Below are positions 16,050 to 24,893 of a stretch of 64,000 nt of DNA, in pieces. Both the position numbers and the translations under genes were made by a program. Below the pieces are notes generated by a model that was not told the origin of the DNA, searched no databases, and worked only from the letters and a program-made list of their open reading frames with translations. How positions within the stretch are numbered: the stretch's first letter is position 1; every line of letters begins with the position of its first letter. Origin of the DNA: Verrucomicrobiota bacterium (GTDB taxonomy: Bacteria > Chlamydiota > Chlamydiia > Chlamydiales > Rhabdochlamydiaceae); NCBI GenBank assembly GCA_018239665.1, contig JAFEGV010000002.1:22942-86941 (forward strand), read 5' to 3'.

Positions 16050-17330
16050 ATGCTTGACATTAGACTTATCCGTACAAATAAAGATGCTATCGAAGCCAAA
16101 TTGAAGACCAAAGACCCCGAAGTCAATCTCTCCCCCATCTTAGCGCTGGACGAAAGGATCCGCGTCATCAAGACAACCGTGGAAGAGCTGAAAGCATCGC
16201 GCAACCATCTGTCCAAAGAGATCGGCGAAAAGAAAAGGATGAAGCAGGACACAACCGAGCTCATGCAGGAAGTCGCAGGGCTTGGCGATAAGATCGCGAT
16301 CCTCGATCAAGAGCTGACCGGCCTGGAACAGGACCTTTTGCATAAAATGTCCTGTCTTCCCAACATCCCCCGCGACGAGATCAAAGTGGCGATGGACCCC
16401 AAAGACAATGTCTGCATCAAGACGTTTGGAGAAAAAAGGAACTTCCCGTTTCCTTTTAAGAACCATGTTGAACTCAACGAAAAGCTCCATCTGTTCGACT
16501 TCAAACGGGCGGCAAAGGTTTCAGGCTCCGGATGGCCGGCTTATAGCGACATGGGAGCTAGATTAGAATGGGCGCTTCTCAACTACATGATCGATATCCA
16601 TTTGGAAAACGGCTTCCAAATGTGGATGCCTCCCCATCTTGTCCGTCCCGAAATCATGTATGGGTCCGGACAGCTTCCAAAATTCGAGAAACAGCTGTTT
16701 AAAATTCACGATGAAGATTACAACCTGTTCCTCATCCCGACATCGGAAGTGGTGCTCAACGGCCTCTTTTTCGACGAGATCTTGAAAGAAGAAGACCTCC
16801 CGAAGAAATTCATCGCTTACACTCCTTGCTTCCGCAGAGAAGCTGGCGCTGCAGGATCTCAGGAACGCGGCCTGATCCGCATGCATCAATTCAACAAAGT
16901 GGAAATGTTTTCATTCACAACGCCGGACCAGAGCGACCAGGTCTTTGAGCAAATGATGGCCAGCGCGGAAGAGATCCTTGAAGGGCTGAATATGCACTAC
17001 CGCAATATGCTGCTCGTCACCGGCGACATGTCTTTTGCTGCGGCGAAAACAGTCGATATTGAAGTGTATCTTCCAGGGCAAAACCGCTATTACGAAGTCT
17101 CTTCCGTTTCCAACTGCACAGACTTCCAATCGCGCCGCTCCCAAATCCGTTACCGCCACAAAGACGAAAAACCAGAACTGATCCACACGTTAAATGGATC
17201 GGGTCTTGCAACTTCAAGGCTAATGGTCGCTCTGCTTGAGAACAACCAGAACGAAGACGGCTCCGTTACCTTGCCAGTCGTCTTGCACAAGTATTTGAAC
17301 GGGATCAAGGAGCTGCGTCCTAAAGCTTAG
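16050..17330 (+). CDS. serS: seryl-tRNA synthetase
   Basis: 426 residues, normal length. The N-terminal ~110 residues form the tRNA-binding coiled-coil arm (MLDIRLIRTNKDAIEAKL and following heptads). The class II core has motif 2 (FRREAGAAGSQERGLIRMHQ) and motif 3 (GSGLATSRLMVALLE). It charges tRNA-Ser (and tRNA-Sec where present) in the cytoplasm. In C. trachomatis serS (CT729) lies beside the CCC1-like gene and the metal ATPase; here an aminopeptidase gene is inserted after it. It has its own promoter just upstream. Confidence 0.97.
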   Translation: MLDIRLIRTNKDAIEAKLKTKDPEVNLSPILALDERIRVIKTTVEELKASRNHLSKEIGEKKRMKQDTTELMQEVAGLGDKIAILDQELTGLEQDLLHKMSCLPNIPRDEIKVAMDPKDNVCIKTFGEKRNFPFPFKNHVELNEKLHLFDFKRAAKVSGSGWPAYSDMGARLEWALLNYMIDIHLENGFQMWMPPHLVRPEIMYGSGQLPKFEKQLFKIHDEDYNLFLIPTSEVVLNGLFFDEILKEEDLPKKFIAYTPCFRREAGAAGSQERGLIRMHQFNKVEMFSFTTPDQSDQVFEQMMASAEEILEGLNMHYRNMLLVTGDMSFAAAKTVDIEVYLPGQNRYYEVSSVSNCTDFQSRRSQIRYRHKDEKPELIHTLNGSGLATSRLMVALLENNQNEDGSVTLPVVLHKYLNGIKELRPKA

Positions 17331-17337
17331 CTCGTCT

Positions 17338-17512
17338 ATACCCAAGTGAATTCAAAAATTGGGAATTCGGCAAAGTTAGCGCCTGGATTTTTCAACAGGC
17401 ACTTGTGCCGACGCCGAAGAAGCCCCTATTGACTAATAGGGGTGATGCAGGCGGTTGGAAAAGGCGGGATGCTAACAAAGACGAAAACCAACTTTTGAGT
17501 TTAGTTGGGTAT
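17338..17512. repeat. long imperfect palindrome (element C)
   Basis: The terminal arms 17338-17362 and 17488-17512 match as inverted copies at about 21 of 25 positions (ATACCCAAG at one end, TTGGGTAT at the other). Inner bases include a small perfect hairpin (CCCCTATT/AATAGGGG) and the GATGCAGGCGG core shared with element A. It lies directly after the serS stop and could also end transcription. Confidence 0.7.
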
Positions 17513-17521
17513 TATTTTAAC

Positions 17522-17550
17522 TTGACAGACGGGTCCTTATTGAAGAGAAT
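17522..17550 (+). promoter_or_regulatory. candidate promoter of the M18 peptidase operon
   Basis: TTGACA (17522-17527), 17-base spacer, GAGAAT (17545-17550), 35 bases before the ATG at 17585. The -35 is perfect and the -10 matches 4 of 6. Confidence 0.45.
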
Positions 17551-17584
17551 TCGAGGCGCTGTACGCTAATTAAGTTGAGGAAAT

Positions 17585-18868
17585 ATGGCACACATTCTCT
17601 CAGATTTTAAGGCATTTTTGGACCAGTCCCCCACGGCATGGCATGCGGTGGAGCAATTAGGCAACCGCTTGGCAGTTTGCGATTTTTCCCCTTTGACGGA
17701 AAATGAAAAGTGGAAATTGGAGCCGGGGAAAAAATATTTTGTCTCCAGAGGCGGCGCCCTTTGCGCCTTTGTCCTGCCTGAAAAAAAGCCTCAGCGCGCC
17801 GTTATATTGGCGTCGCATACGGACAGCCCTGCTTTAAAGTTGAAGCCCCAACCTTCGTTTCAGAAGGAGAATATGTCCCTTTTTGGAGTTGAGGTGTATG
17901 GAAGCCCCCTTCTAACGTCTTGGCTGAACAGGGACCTTGCGTTGGCAGGCCGCGTCGTCGTCACGAATGGAAACCATCAAGTCGAAGAAAGGCTTGTCTT
18001 CTTAGACGATGTCGCACTGTTTATTCCTCAACTTGCGATCCATCTCGACCGGGAAGTCAATGACAAGGGGCTTGTCCTCAATAAACAAGACCACCTCTGC
18101 CCTATCGTCGGGCTTACCGAAGAAGGATCCGATCCCCTGAACTCCCTTGAAAATCTGCTGCGCCGCCATCTTTCGTTCCGTTCGCTGGTCTCTTTTGAGC
18201 TTTTTTTAGTCCCTCTCGAGCCTGCCCGTTTTGTCGGTTCAAACAATGAGATGATCGCTTCCTACCGGATCGATAACCTGGCCGGCGTCCATGCTTGCAT
18301 CACTGCGATGGGCTATGTGAAGCAACCAACCCAAAGCGCCCTGCAGATGGCGATCTTTTGGGACAATGAAGAGATCGGCTCTAATTCGCGCGAAGGCGCT
18401 GCGTCGCCTTTCTTGTCGGATATCCTCCAGCACATCGGCCATGCTCTAAAAATGGATGCCGAAGAGATGCTGATGCTAAAGAACAACGCGTTTTGCGTAT
18501 CGGTGGACATGGCGCATGCCTTGAATCCTAATTATCCCAAAAAGTACGATCCTCACCACCAACCTCTTCTCGGCAAAGGGATCGTCCTCAAGTACAATGC
18601 CAACCAAAAGTACGCATCCAACGCCTTGTCTGCCGCAACGATTGTCCAGGCCTGCAAAGCTCTTAACTTGCCCCAACAATCCTTTGTCTGCCGCTCCGAT
18701 ATGCCTTGCGGAAGCACGGTCGGCCCCATCGTTGCCCAAGGGACCGGCATCAACACCGTCGATATCGGATGTCCGCAGCTTTCGATGCATTCGATACGGG
18801 AAGTGATGGCGTGCCAAGACTACATGGACCTCTGCCGTTTGCTCACCTTCCTTCTCGAGGAGGTCTGA
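17585..18868 (+). CDS. apeB: M18 family aspartyl aminopeptidase
   Basis: 427 residues, standard length. Co-catalytic metal ligands are visible: ASHTDSPALKLKP (His-x-Asp), FWDNEEIGSNSREGA (Glu pair), VSVDMAHA (Asp) and QLSMHSIRE (last His). It removes acidic N-terminal residues from cytoplasmic peptides, useful to a bacterium living on host-derived peptides. GAGGAAAT precedes the ATG. The next gene starts one base after its stop, so it heads an operon with the CCC1-like and metal-ATPase genes. Confidence 0.93.
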   Translation: MAHILSDFKAFLDQSPTAWHAVEQLGNRLAVCDFSPLTENEKWKLEPGKKYFVSRGGALCAFVLPEKKPQRAVILASHTDSPALKLKPQPSFQKENMSLFGVEVYGSPLLTSWLNRDLALAGRVVVTNGNHQVEERLVFLDDVALFIPQLAIHLDREVNDKGLVLNKQDHLCPIVGLTEEGSDPLNSLENLLRRHLSFRSLVSFELFLVPLEPARFVGSNNEMIASYRIDNLAGVHACITAMGYVKQPTQSALQMAIFWDNEEIGSNSREGAASPFLSDILQHIGHALKMDAEEMLMLKNNAFCVSVDMAHALNPNYPKKYDPHHQPLLGKGIVLKYNANQKYASNALSAATIVQACKALNLPQQSFVCRSDMPCGSTVGPIVAQGTGINTVDIGCPQLSMHSIREVMACQDYMDLCRLLTFLLEEV

Positions 18869-18869
18869 G

Positions 18870-19628
18870 ATGCCAAACGCTGCCGACCATTTTGAAGGCA
18901 AGACCGTCGTCGAGCATTTAAAGGAAGCGCGCACAAAGGGCGCTATGGCCGCATCTGAAATCCATGGAACAGAGATGCCAGGCCATATTGCAGGCGGGGC
19001 CGATGCCGCAAAAGAAAGCGCGCTGGCAGCCCTGATCTTGTGGGCGATTGCAGCGCACCTGTTCTCCCCTTCCCAAACGCTTAACCTGCTCGTCCTCTTT
19101 TTTTGCGGTTGGCTGATTTGGAAATGCGGACGGAGCGCCCTCCTTGGCTGGGCCAGGATGGAGCGTTTGCACCGTTTGATCGAAGAAGAACGTTGGGAAA
19201 TTGAGCACCACCGCTCTCAAGAGCGCCAAGAGCTTGCAGAACTCTACCAAGCAAAGGGCTTTACGGGAAAGCTCCTCGACGAAGTTGTCGACGTGTTAAT
19301 GGCCGATGACAATCGCCTGTTGAACGTCATGCTGGAAGAAGAACTGGGCCTGACATTAGAGGCCTATGAACATCCTTTGAAACAAAGCGCTGGCGCAGGA
19401 ATTGGCGTGCTCGTTTCAGGCGGCGTCCTTTTATTTGCGCATTGGGCCGCTCCCCATGCCGGCATTCCCATTGCAGCAGCCTTGATCCTCATTGCTGCAG
19501 CGACAATCGCAGCCCGGCTTGAAAGAAACAGGTCGCTGAATGCGGTGATTTGGAACCTTGCGATCGGAGCTTTGAGCGCCGGCAGCGTTTATTTTATTGC
19601 ACAACTTATCAATCCCAACCAGGCTTAA
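18870..19628 (+). CDS. CCC1/VIT1-like membrane protein
   Basis: 252 residues. It has an N-terminal amphipathic region, two hydrophobic helices (~45-85), a charged helical segment with the family pattern ELYQAKGFTGKLLDEVVDVL and MLEEELGL, then three to four C-terminal helices. This matches the VIT1/CCC1 divalent-metal (Fe/Mn) transporter family; C. trachomatis has a protein at the same place (CT728). Placement beside a metal-exporting ATPase supports a metal role. The start is set by GAGGAGG before the ATG and by the one-base gap after the peptidase gene. Confidence 0.8.
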   Translation: MPNAADHFEGKTVVEHLKEARTKGAMAASEIHGTEMPGHIAGGADAAKESALAALILWAIAAHLFSPSQTLNLLVLFFCGWLIWKCGRSALLGWARMERLHRLIEEERWEIEHHRSQERQELAELYQAKGFTGKLLDEVVDVLMADDNRLLNVMLEEELGLTLEAYEHPLKQSAGAGIGVLVSGGVLLFAHWAAPHAGIPIAAALILIAAATIAARLERNRSLNAVIWNLAIGALSAGSVYFIAQLINPNQA

Positions 19629-19636
19629 CAGTTAGC

Positions 19637-21613
19637 ATGGTATTATCTACCCCATTTCTCTTTGACGAGTTCTTTGCATCCGGAAAGGAAGAGAGCATCA
19701 GCCCTTTTCTCTCTCCTTCCTCTCGGACATGGGGAAAAAACCTCCCGTTAAAGACAGCCATTGCATCGGCTGGCTTCCTTCTTCTGGCCTTCCTATTTTC
19801 CTTTTACCTCCCTCCGATTTCCCATCTCAGTTTGCTGATCGTCTATTTCCTATCGGGAACGCCTGCCCTTCTTGGCGCCATTGACGACATGCGGAACCTC
19901 GACATCAACATTGATGTCCTGATGACGCTGGCGGCCCTTCTTTCGGTGATCATCGGCAGCGGGATGGAAGGAGCATTACTCCTCGTCCTCTTTGAATTTT
20001 CCGCTGCGATGGAGAACATGGTCACTGAAAAAACCAAAGGCACTCTGTCGCACCTCAATCAATTATCTCCCCGCGTAGGGTGTGTGATCTCAGATGATGG
20101 AACATTGTTTGAAAAGTCTGTGAAGGAGATCGGAACAAAAGCCCGCCTGCTGGTGAAAGCCGGCGAGCTTGTCCCTCTCGATGGCACTGTCGTCGAGGGA
20201 AGTTCTTTTGTTAACCTCTTCCACTTAACTGGAGAGAGCCATCCGGTCCCTAAAAAGGTTCATGATGATGTCCCTGCGGGCGCGCGCAACCTCGACGGCA
20301 CCCTGACCATTGAGGTCACGCGGACGAGCACAGATTCGACCCTTTCGCGGATCATCACGTTGATCACGCAGGCGCAAGAAGCAAAACCCCGGCTGCAGCG
20401 CGTTTTGGACCGGTTCGGCAGATGGTACGCAATGACGATCATCGGCCTATTTATTCTCTTTGCCCTGACCTTGCCCTATTTTTTATCGCTCCCCTATTTC
20501 GGCCCGGAAGGAGGGATCTATCGGGCCCTGGCGTTCCTGATCGCAGCTTCCCCTTGCGCCCTGATCATCGCCACACCGACAGCCTATCTTAGCGCCATCT
20601 CCTCATGCGCCCGCAAAGGGATTCTGCTCAAAGGAGGCGTTGTCCTCGATGCCCTGGCCAGCTGCACGAAGATCGCATTTGACAAAACGGGGACGTTGAC
20701 GACAGGAAAGCTGAGCCTGATCGAAATCGAGCCGATCTGCGGAAATGGGAGACCGGAAACAGCGCTGGGAATCGCCCATGCGTTAGAGCGCAACGCTGTC
20801 CATCCGATCGCAGACGCGATCAACACCTATGCCGCCCTGCACAAGATCAGGCCTTATCCGATCGCCGATTTTAAATCGGTTCCAGGATTCGGCCTGCAAG
20901 CATCCATTGAAACGAATGGCACGTTCCAACATGCCTACATCGGGCACGCCGATTTCATCTCCTTGCATATTCCGGACAAGATCCGAGCCCAGTGGACCCG
21001 GCTTTTAACCACGCTTAAAAAAGAAGGGCATCTCAACACCATCCTTCTGATTGGAGACGATCTCTTCGCCTTCCACTTTTTAGACGCTGTCCGCCCCCAA
21101 ACAAAAGAGATCGTTGCCGAATTAAAATCGAAGCTCCGCCTTCATCCCATTATGCTCACAGGCGATCATCCCGATATTGCCGCCGCCATTGCAAAACAAG
21201 TGGGGATCGATGAGGTCTATGCGAATTTAAGGCCTGAGGACAAGCTTGAGAAGGTATCCGCCTTTGCCGAGAAAGGAGGGCTGATGATGGTCGGCGACGG
21301 GATCAACGACGCTCCTGCGCTTGCGCGGTCTACGGTGGGCATCTCGATGGGAAAAATTGGAAGCGCAACGGCCGTCGATGCCTCCGACGTGGTCTTTCTT
21401 AACGATGATCTGTCCCTGCTGGGATGGCTGAACCGCAAGGCCCATAAGACCCATGCGATCGTTAAGCAGAACATCACCCTCGCCCTGTTCGTCATCCTCT
21501 TTGCCACAACCCCTGCGCTTCTTGGGATCGTGCCCCTTTGGGTCGCAGTGATCCTTCATGAAGGGGGAACGGTCCTGGTGGGATTGAACAGCCTAAGGCT
21601 CCTTAGGAAATAG
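19637..21613 (+). CDS. P1B-type metal-transporting ATPase
   Basis: 658 residues from the ATG at 19637 (an earlier in-frame start would overlap the upstream gene by ~80 bases). Seen in order: membrane helices, LTGESHPVPKK (actuator), the intramembrane SPC motif in AASPCALIIATP, the phosphorylation site DKTGTLTTGKL, the nucleotide-domain HP in NAVHPIAD, the hinge VGDGINDAPAL and the last-helix motif HEGGT. There is no N-terminal heavy-metal-binding domain. SPC plus HEGGT marks the P1B-4 (Co/Zn/Fe) subgroup rather than CPC-type Cu or Zn/Cd pumps. It probably exports a divalent metal. It corresponds to the chlamydial CT727 gene. Confidence 0.92.
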   Translation: MVLSTPFLFDEFFASGKEESISPFLSPSSRTWGKNLPLKTAIASAGFLLLAFLFSFYLPPISHLSLLIVYFLSGTPALLGAIDDMRNLDINIDVLMTLAALLSVIIGSGMEGALLLVLFEFSAAMENMVTEKTKGTLSHLNQLSPRVGCVISDDGTLFEKSVKEIGTKARLLVKAGELVPLDGTVVEGSSFVNLFHLTGESHPVPKKVHDDVPAGARNLDGTLTIEVTRTSTDSTLSRIITLITQAQEAKPRLQRVLDRFGRWYAMTIIGLFILFALTLPYFLSLPYFGPEGGIYRALAFLIAASPCALIIATPTAYLSAISSCARKGILLKGGVVLDALASCTKIAFDKTGTLTTGKLSLIEIEPICGNGRPETALGIAHALERNAVHPIADAINTYAALHKIRPYPIADFKSVPGFGLQASIETNGTFQHAYIGHADFISLHIPDKIRAQWTRLLTTLKKEGHLNTILLIGDDLFAFHFLDAVRPQTKEIVAELKSKLRLHPIMLTGDHPDIAAAIAKQVGIDEVYANLRPEDKLEKVSAFAEKGGLMMVGDGINDAPALARSTVGISMGKIGSATAVDASDVVFLNDDLSLLGWLNRKAHKTHAIVKQNITLALFVILFATTPALLGIVPLWVAVILHEGGTVLVGLNSLRLLRK

Positions 21614-21642
21614 TTGCAAAGTCGAGCAAAGATCTACGGAGG

Positions 21643-21798
21643 GAATTGCAAAACTCGCTTCGCGGCCCAAATTCGATGATTTCAAAGCCGGTTTGGTTTT
21701 TTGCAAATTGACATAACCTTTTGGGCCTTAGGCGATTTGCGAAAAACCGAATCCGGCAAAGAAAGCGCGGATTTGGGCTCGAATGGAGTTTTGCTATT
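21643..21798. repeat. long imperfect palindrome (element E)
   Basis: Left arm 21643-21710 and right arm 21731-21798 are inverted copies with scattered mismatches: GCAAAACTC.../...GAGTTTTGC, GCCCAAAT/ATTTGGGC, GCCGG/CCGGC, TTTTTTGCAAAT/ATTTGCGAAAAA. The loop is about 20 bases. It separates the convergent ATPase and kinase-like genes and ends 5 bases from the stop of the latter. Confidence 0.75.
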
Positions 21799-21802
21799 TC
21801 CT

Positions 21803-24529
21803 CTACAAATAGAGATCCTGGACATTGCGCCTAAATATCTCGCCGCTCATCTTCTCTTCGTTAAGATACTGGACCATTCCATCCTTCATGAAATACTGGA
21901 AAAGGATAAATTCGGGCCTATTGCCTTCATTGAGTTTCAATTGCTCAAATTTTTCCCTTCCGCCATAGACCTCAAAGTACAAATCTTGGCAGGTTAGAGA
22001 AATCGATGATTTTTCCAGCTCTTCGCGGCAGCGGTGGCTTAACCGCTGGATCCTGAACTCAAACGCTTGGATCTTTGGGTCCATGATGTCCCGGCTTTGC
22101 GAGCGGATGAACTTGATCCATTTATCGACGAACTCGGGGGATGCCAACATCCTGACAATCGGTTTTAAAAGAGGTTTTGACGCCTGAGGAAATCCAAGAG
22201 TCCATATCTGGATTTGGTCGATGTGGTTCTCATTTGGCATGATAAACTCATCATCGCAGTCGATCAGATTGGCGATTTGGTTGCTTGCATTGCATTGGAA
22301 AAGGGTATTTCCGGAATGGCAGTCGCCGGATCCCTTGATGATCCCTAAAATGTTATACAACTGAACCCATGAGACGGGCATATTGCGGAGCATCTGCCCG
22401 GCAAGAGGGTTATTGTAGATCAAATCTGTCCCCTCAACACACCCTTGAGCCCAGGTCTGCAGGGTCCCTTGAAAATGAAACCGGGTTGGATCTCTTGAAA
22501 GAAGAAATTGATCAAAAGAATCGGATGCCAGGCAACGATTGATCGCTTCCCTTCTTTCCTCATCGGTTACGGGATATTCAGGATGGCCGTTCCATGCCCA
22601 TTCACCATACTCGCCGGGAGGGTTTACTGGATTTTTGATGAGAAAGAGCTGGTAATAAACAAAATGCTTCAGATCGAAATTGAGCAGTTGGAACCGCTCC
22701 ATTGCCTGAGCGAAATCTCCGCTCTCAAAACATCCGAGGATGATTTCTAAAGGCCTCTTTGGATTCAGGTAGCGGTCGATCGCCTCCATCCTTTCTTCAT
22801 TGGTGACCGGCAAATCAGGATGTCCATGCCAAGCAAGCTCTCCGTAACTCTCCGGAGGATCGATGGGGCTTTTCAATTCGAAAATTTGATAATAAATCTC
22901 ATGTCGCAGTCTTTCGTCCAGAAGGTTGAACTGGTTCATTGCCTCCTCGCGCCGGCCCGATGCGAGCAGCGAACGGATGCTCAATAGCTCTTTTCGGATA
23001 GAAAGCCACACACCGGTTGCAGCAGGGGCAAAATCCGTTCCTAGCAGGGCATTGAACGCCTCTCCTAGCATCTCCTTCTTCAATGAGTCCAGAGGCAAGG
23101 GCTTGAACTTACCAACAGTTTCCCCATCTTTTTTAAGCAAATAGATCGATTGGTATTGCTCTTCCTTTTGACGGACCATTCCGCTTTCAGGGTTGAGCTG
23201 ACAGCTCCTTAATGCAGATTTCGCATGTGTTAGCAATTGCATCAGAGCTTCTTCATTTTTTGCCACTGGCTGAGTTGGATGCAAGGCATATTGGCTGTTC
23301 GCCACATCGAGCAAATATTTTGCATCTGCTTCTGTAATCTGACCGGCATGCGTCAGCTCATTAACGATTTCAAGGTATGCATTTAAAGAAGAAAGCAGCT
23401 TTGGTTCAGGAAAATCTCCAAATAGCGGAGCAGGCGACATGATGATTTGCATTAACTTTTCGTGCATTCCTTTTGAAAGCGGATGGGAAGGATCTTGAAA
23501 GATCCACTTTAAACAGGGATATTTTACTTCCAATCTCATTTGAAGAATGAGAAACCTATTTAAATAAGCAGCGCGCGCGTTCAACTCAGCGATAGTTGCG
23601 GGCTTGGCCGCCTGCGCTTTGCCACTTCTAACATCATCGAGTAAAGGACACTGCATTAATAAACGGACGGCCAATTTGCCAGTTCCTCTTTGTTTGAGGT
23701 CATTCCATAGTGCGAATAGCTTTTCATTGCGTCTTCTTAGAGAAACTTGGGACAGCGCGGAGACGAGCCTGGAAGGAGAATCAAAGAGATGGTGATGGCG
23801 CCAGTCCAGATCCCAATCTTCAATAATGACGCCTTCGGCACGCGCTCTCATTTCGACAGATTTTTTCAGAAACTCTAACTCCTCTGCTCCTAAACTAGAT
23901 ACTTTTGCACGTAAGCAATCGGATTGGAGCCGGTCTAACAAGTTCCTTAGCCTTTCAGAGGGCATCCCACGACCTCCCTCTTGATCCGCCCACATAGCAT
24001 TAAACTCTTCGACGCTTAAAAAACCGTGGGATGACGAGCAGCTGCAATATGTGGCAAATGACGAAGATCCTGTATCTATATAACTTAAAACCTTTAGTCT
24101 ATCCTCTTCGGAAAGACTGGAAAAGCAGCATTTTAGCTGGCTGTAATCGGCGCTAGTGAGATTTGATCTACAGGAGAGCCGCTGAACTTGAGCATAGAAC
24201 TGGTGAAATGGGTCCTGAAAATGATCGTCGCGCATCATCCATTCCCATTGTTCAAAAAATCGACAAAAACTCTGGGAAAAATTGTTTAGCTTCTCGGGAA
24301 CAAATCCCAATTGCAGCCTGGCATTCCTATTGAGCGGACCTAGAGTTTTTGAAATGGCAGAGATCCGATCATTGATATAATGTACCGGAATATCTTCCCG
24401 TGTTAGCAGGTCTGTGAGTTCACGTTCGCAGCTTTGAGCAGCATCCGTATATGGCTGTATCTGACTCCGAATACCTTCAAGAACAGCTCCAAGATAAGGT
24501 TGTAACGGTGAGAAACTTTGCACACTCAT
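21803..24529 (-). CDS. large protein with PI3/PI4-kinase-like motifs and tandem repeats
   Basis: 908 residues, no named family recognised. Residues ~459-475 (SIYLLKKDGETVGKFKPL) resemble the ATP-binding lysine strand of type II PI4-kinase-like enzymes. SGDCHSGNTL (~733) and NLIDCDDEF (~753) match the catalytic-loop D-x-H-x-x-N and the metal-binding I-D-x-D of that fold. Between them lie two ~64-residue tandem repeats (~523-586 and 601-666), each with YGE.AW.GHP..PVT and EERxEAI. The N-terminal 450 residues are helical. There is no signal peptide or transmembrane helix. It may phosphorylate host lipid or protein (inference). The start ATG follows an AT-rich leader. Confidence 0.75.
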   Translation of the reverse strand: MSVQSFSPLQPYLGAVLEGIRSQIQPYTDAAQSCERELTDLLTREDIPVHYINDRISAISKTLGPLNRNARLQLGFVPEKLNNFSQSFCRFFEQWEWMMRDDHFQDPFHQFYAQVQRLSCRSNLTSADYSQLKCCFSSLSEEDRLKVLSYIDTGSSSFATYCSCSSSHGFLSVEEFNAMWADQEGGRGMPSERLRNLLDRLQSDCLRAKVSSLGAEELEFLKKSVEMRARAEGVIIEDWDLDWRHHHLFDSPSRLVSALSQVSLRRRNEKLFALWNDLKQRGTGKLAVRLLMQCPLLDDVRSGKAQAAKPATIAELNARAAYLNRFLILQMRLEVKYPCLKWIFQDPSHPLSKGMHEKLMQIIMSPAPLFGDFPEPKLLSSLNAYLEIVNELTHAGQITEADAKYLLDVANSQYALHPTQPVAKNEEALMQLLTHAKSALRSCQLNPESGMVRQKEEQYQSIYLLKKDGETVGKFKPLPLDSLKKEMLGEAFNALLGTDFAPAATGVWLSIRKELLSIRSLLASGRREEAMNQFNLLDERLRHEIYYQIFELKSPIDPPESYGELAWHGHPDLPVTNEERMEAIDRYLNPKRPLEIILGCFESGDFAQAMERFQLLNFDLKHFVYYQLFLIKNPVNPPGEYGEWAWNGHPEYPVTDEERREAINRCLASDSFDQFLLSRDPTRFHFQGTLQTWAQGCVEGTDLIYNNPLAGQMLRNMPVSWVQLYNILGIIKGSGDCHSGNTLFQCNASNQIANLIDCDDEFIMPNENHIDQIQIWTLGFPQASKPLLKPIVRMLASPEFVDKWIKFIRSQSRDIMDPKIQAFEFRIQRLSHRCREELEKSSISLTCQDLYFEVYGGREKFEQLKLNEGNRPEFILFQYFMKDGMVQYLNEEKMSGEIFRRNVQDLYL

Positions 24530-24893
24530 TGCTTAAACCCTAAAACCATATAATATTTTTTTTATTATTTCAAAACCCATAAATCAAATCAAAAAAACGA
24601 TTCTCAATAAAAATATTATATCAAAACATCCGTTTGAATTACAGATAAAATCCCAACTAAATTTCACCACGAAAACCAAACTTAAAATTTTAATTACACA
24701 AACTTGTTCGATCTCTCTGTATCTCATTAACAAAGAAGAGATAATGAAAAATACGAGAGGAGCTCTTCGTTCCTCAGCTTACTTTGCGTCCATATTTTTT
24801 AATGCCGAGCCCCGAGGCGAAGAGGGAAAACTTGAATTATTTTTTTAAATCGGGTCTATTAAGGAAAACAGGCTCTTCAAGGAGAAATATCCG
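24530..24893. other. AT-rich divergent intergenic region
   Basis: It separates the divergent kinase-like and glutamate dehydrogenase genes. It holds AT-rich stretches that could carry promoters for both, and a GC-richer patch near 24765-24830 with the inverted bits GAGCTCTTCG and CGAAGAGG. No gene is seen. Confidence 0.4.
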
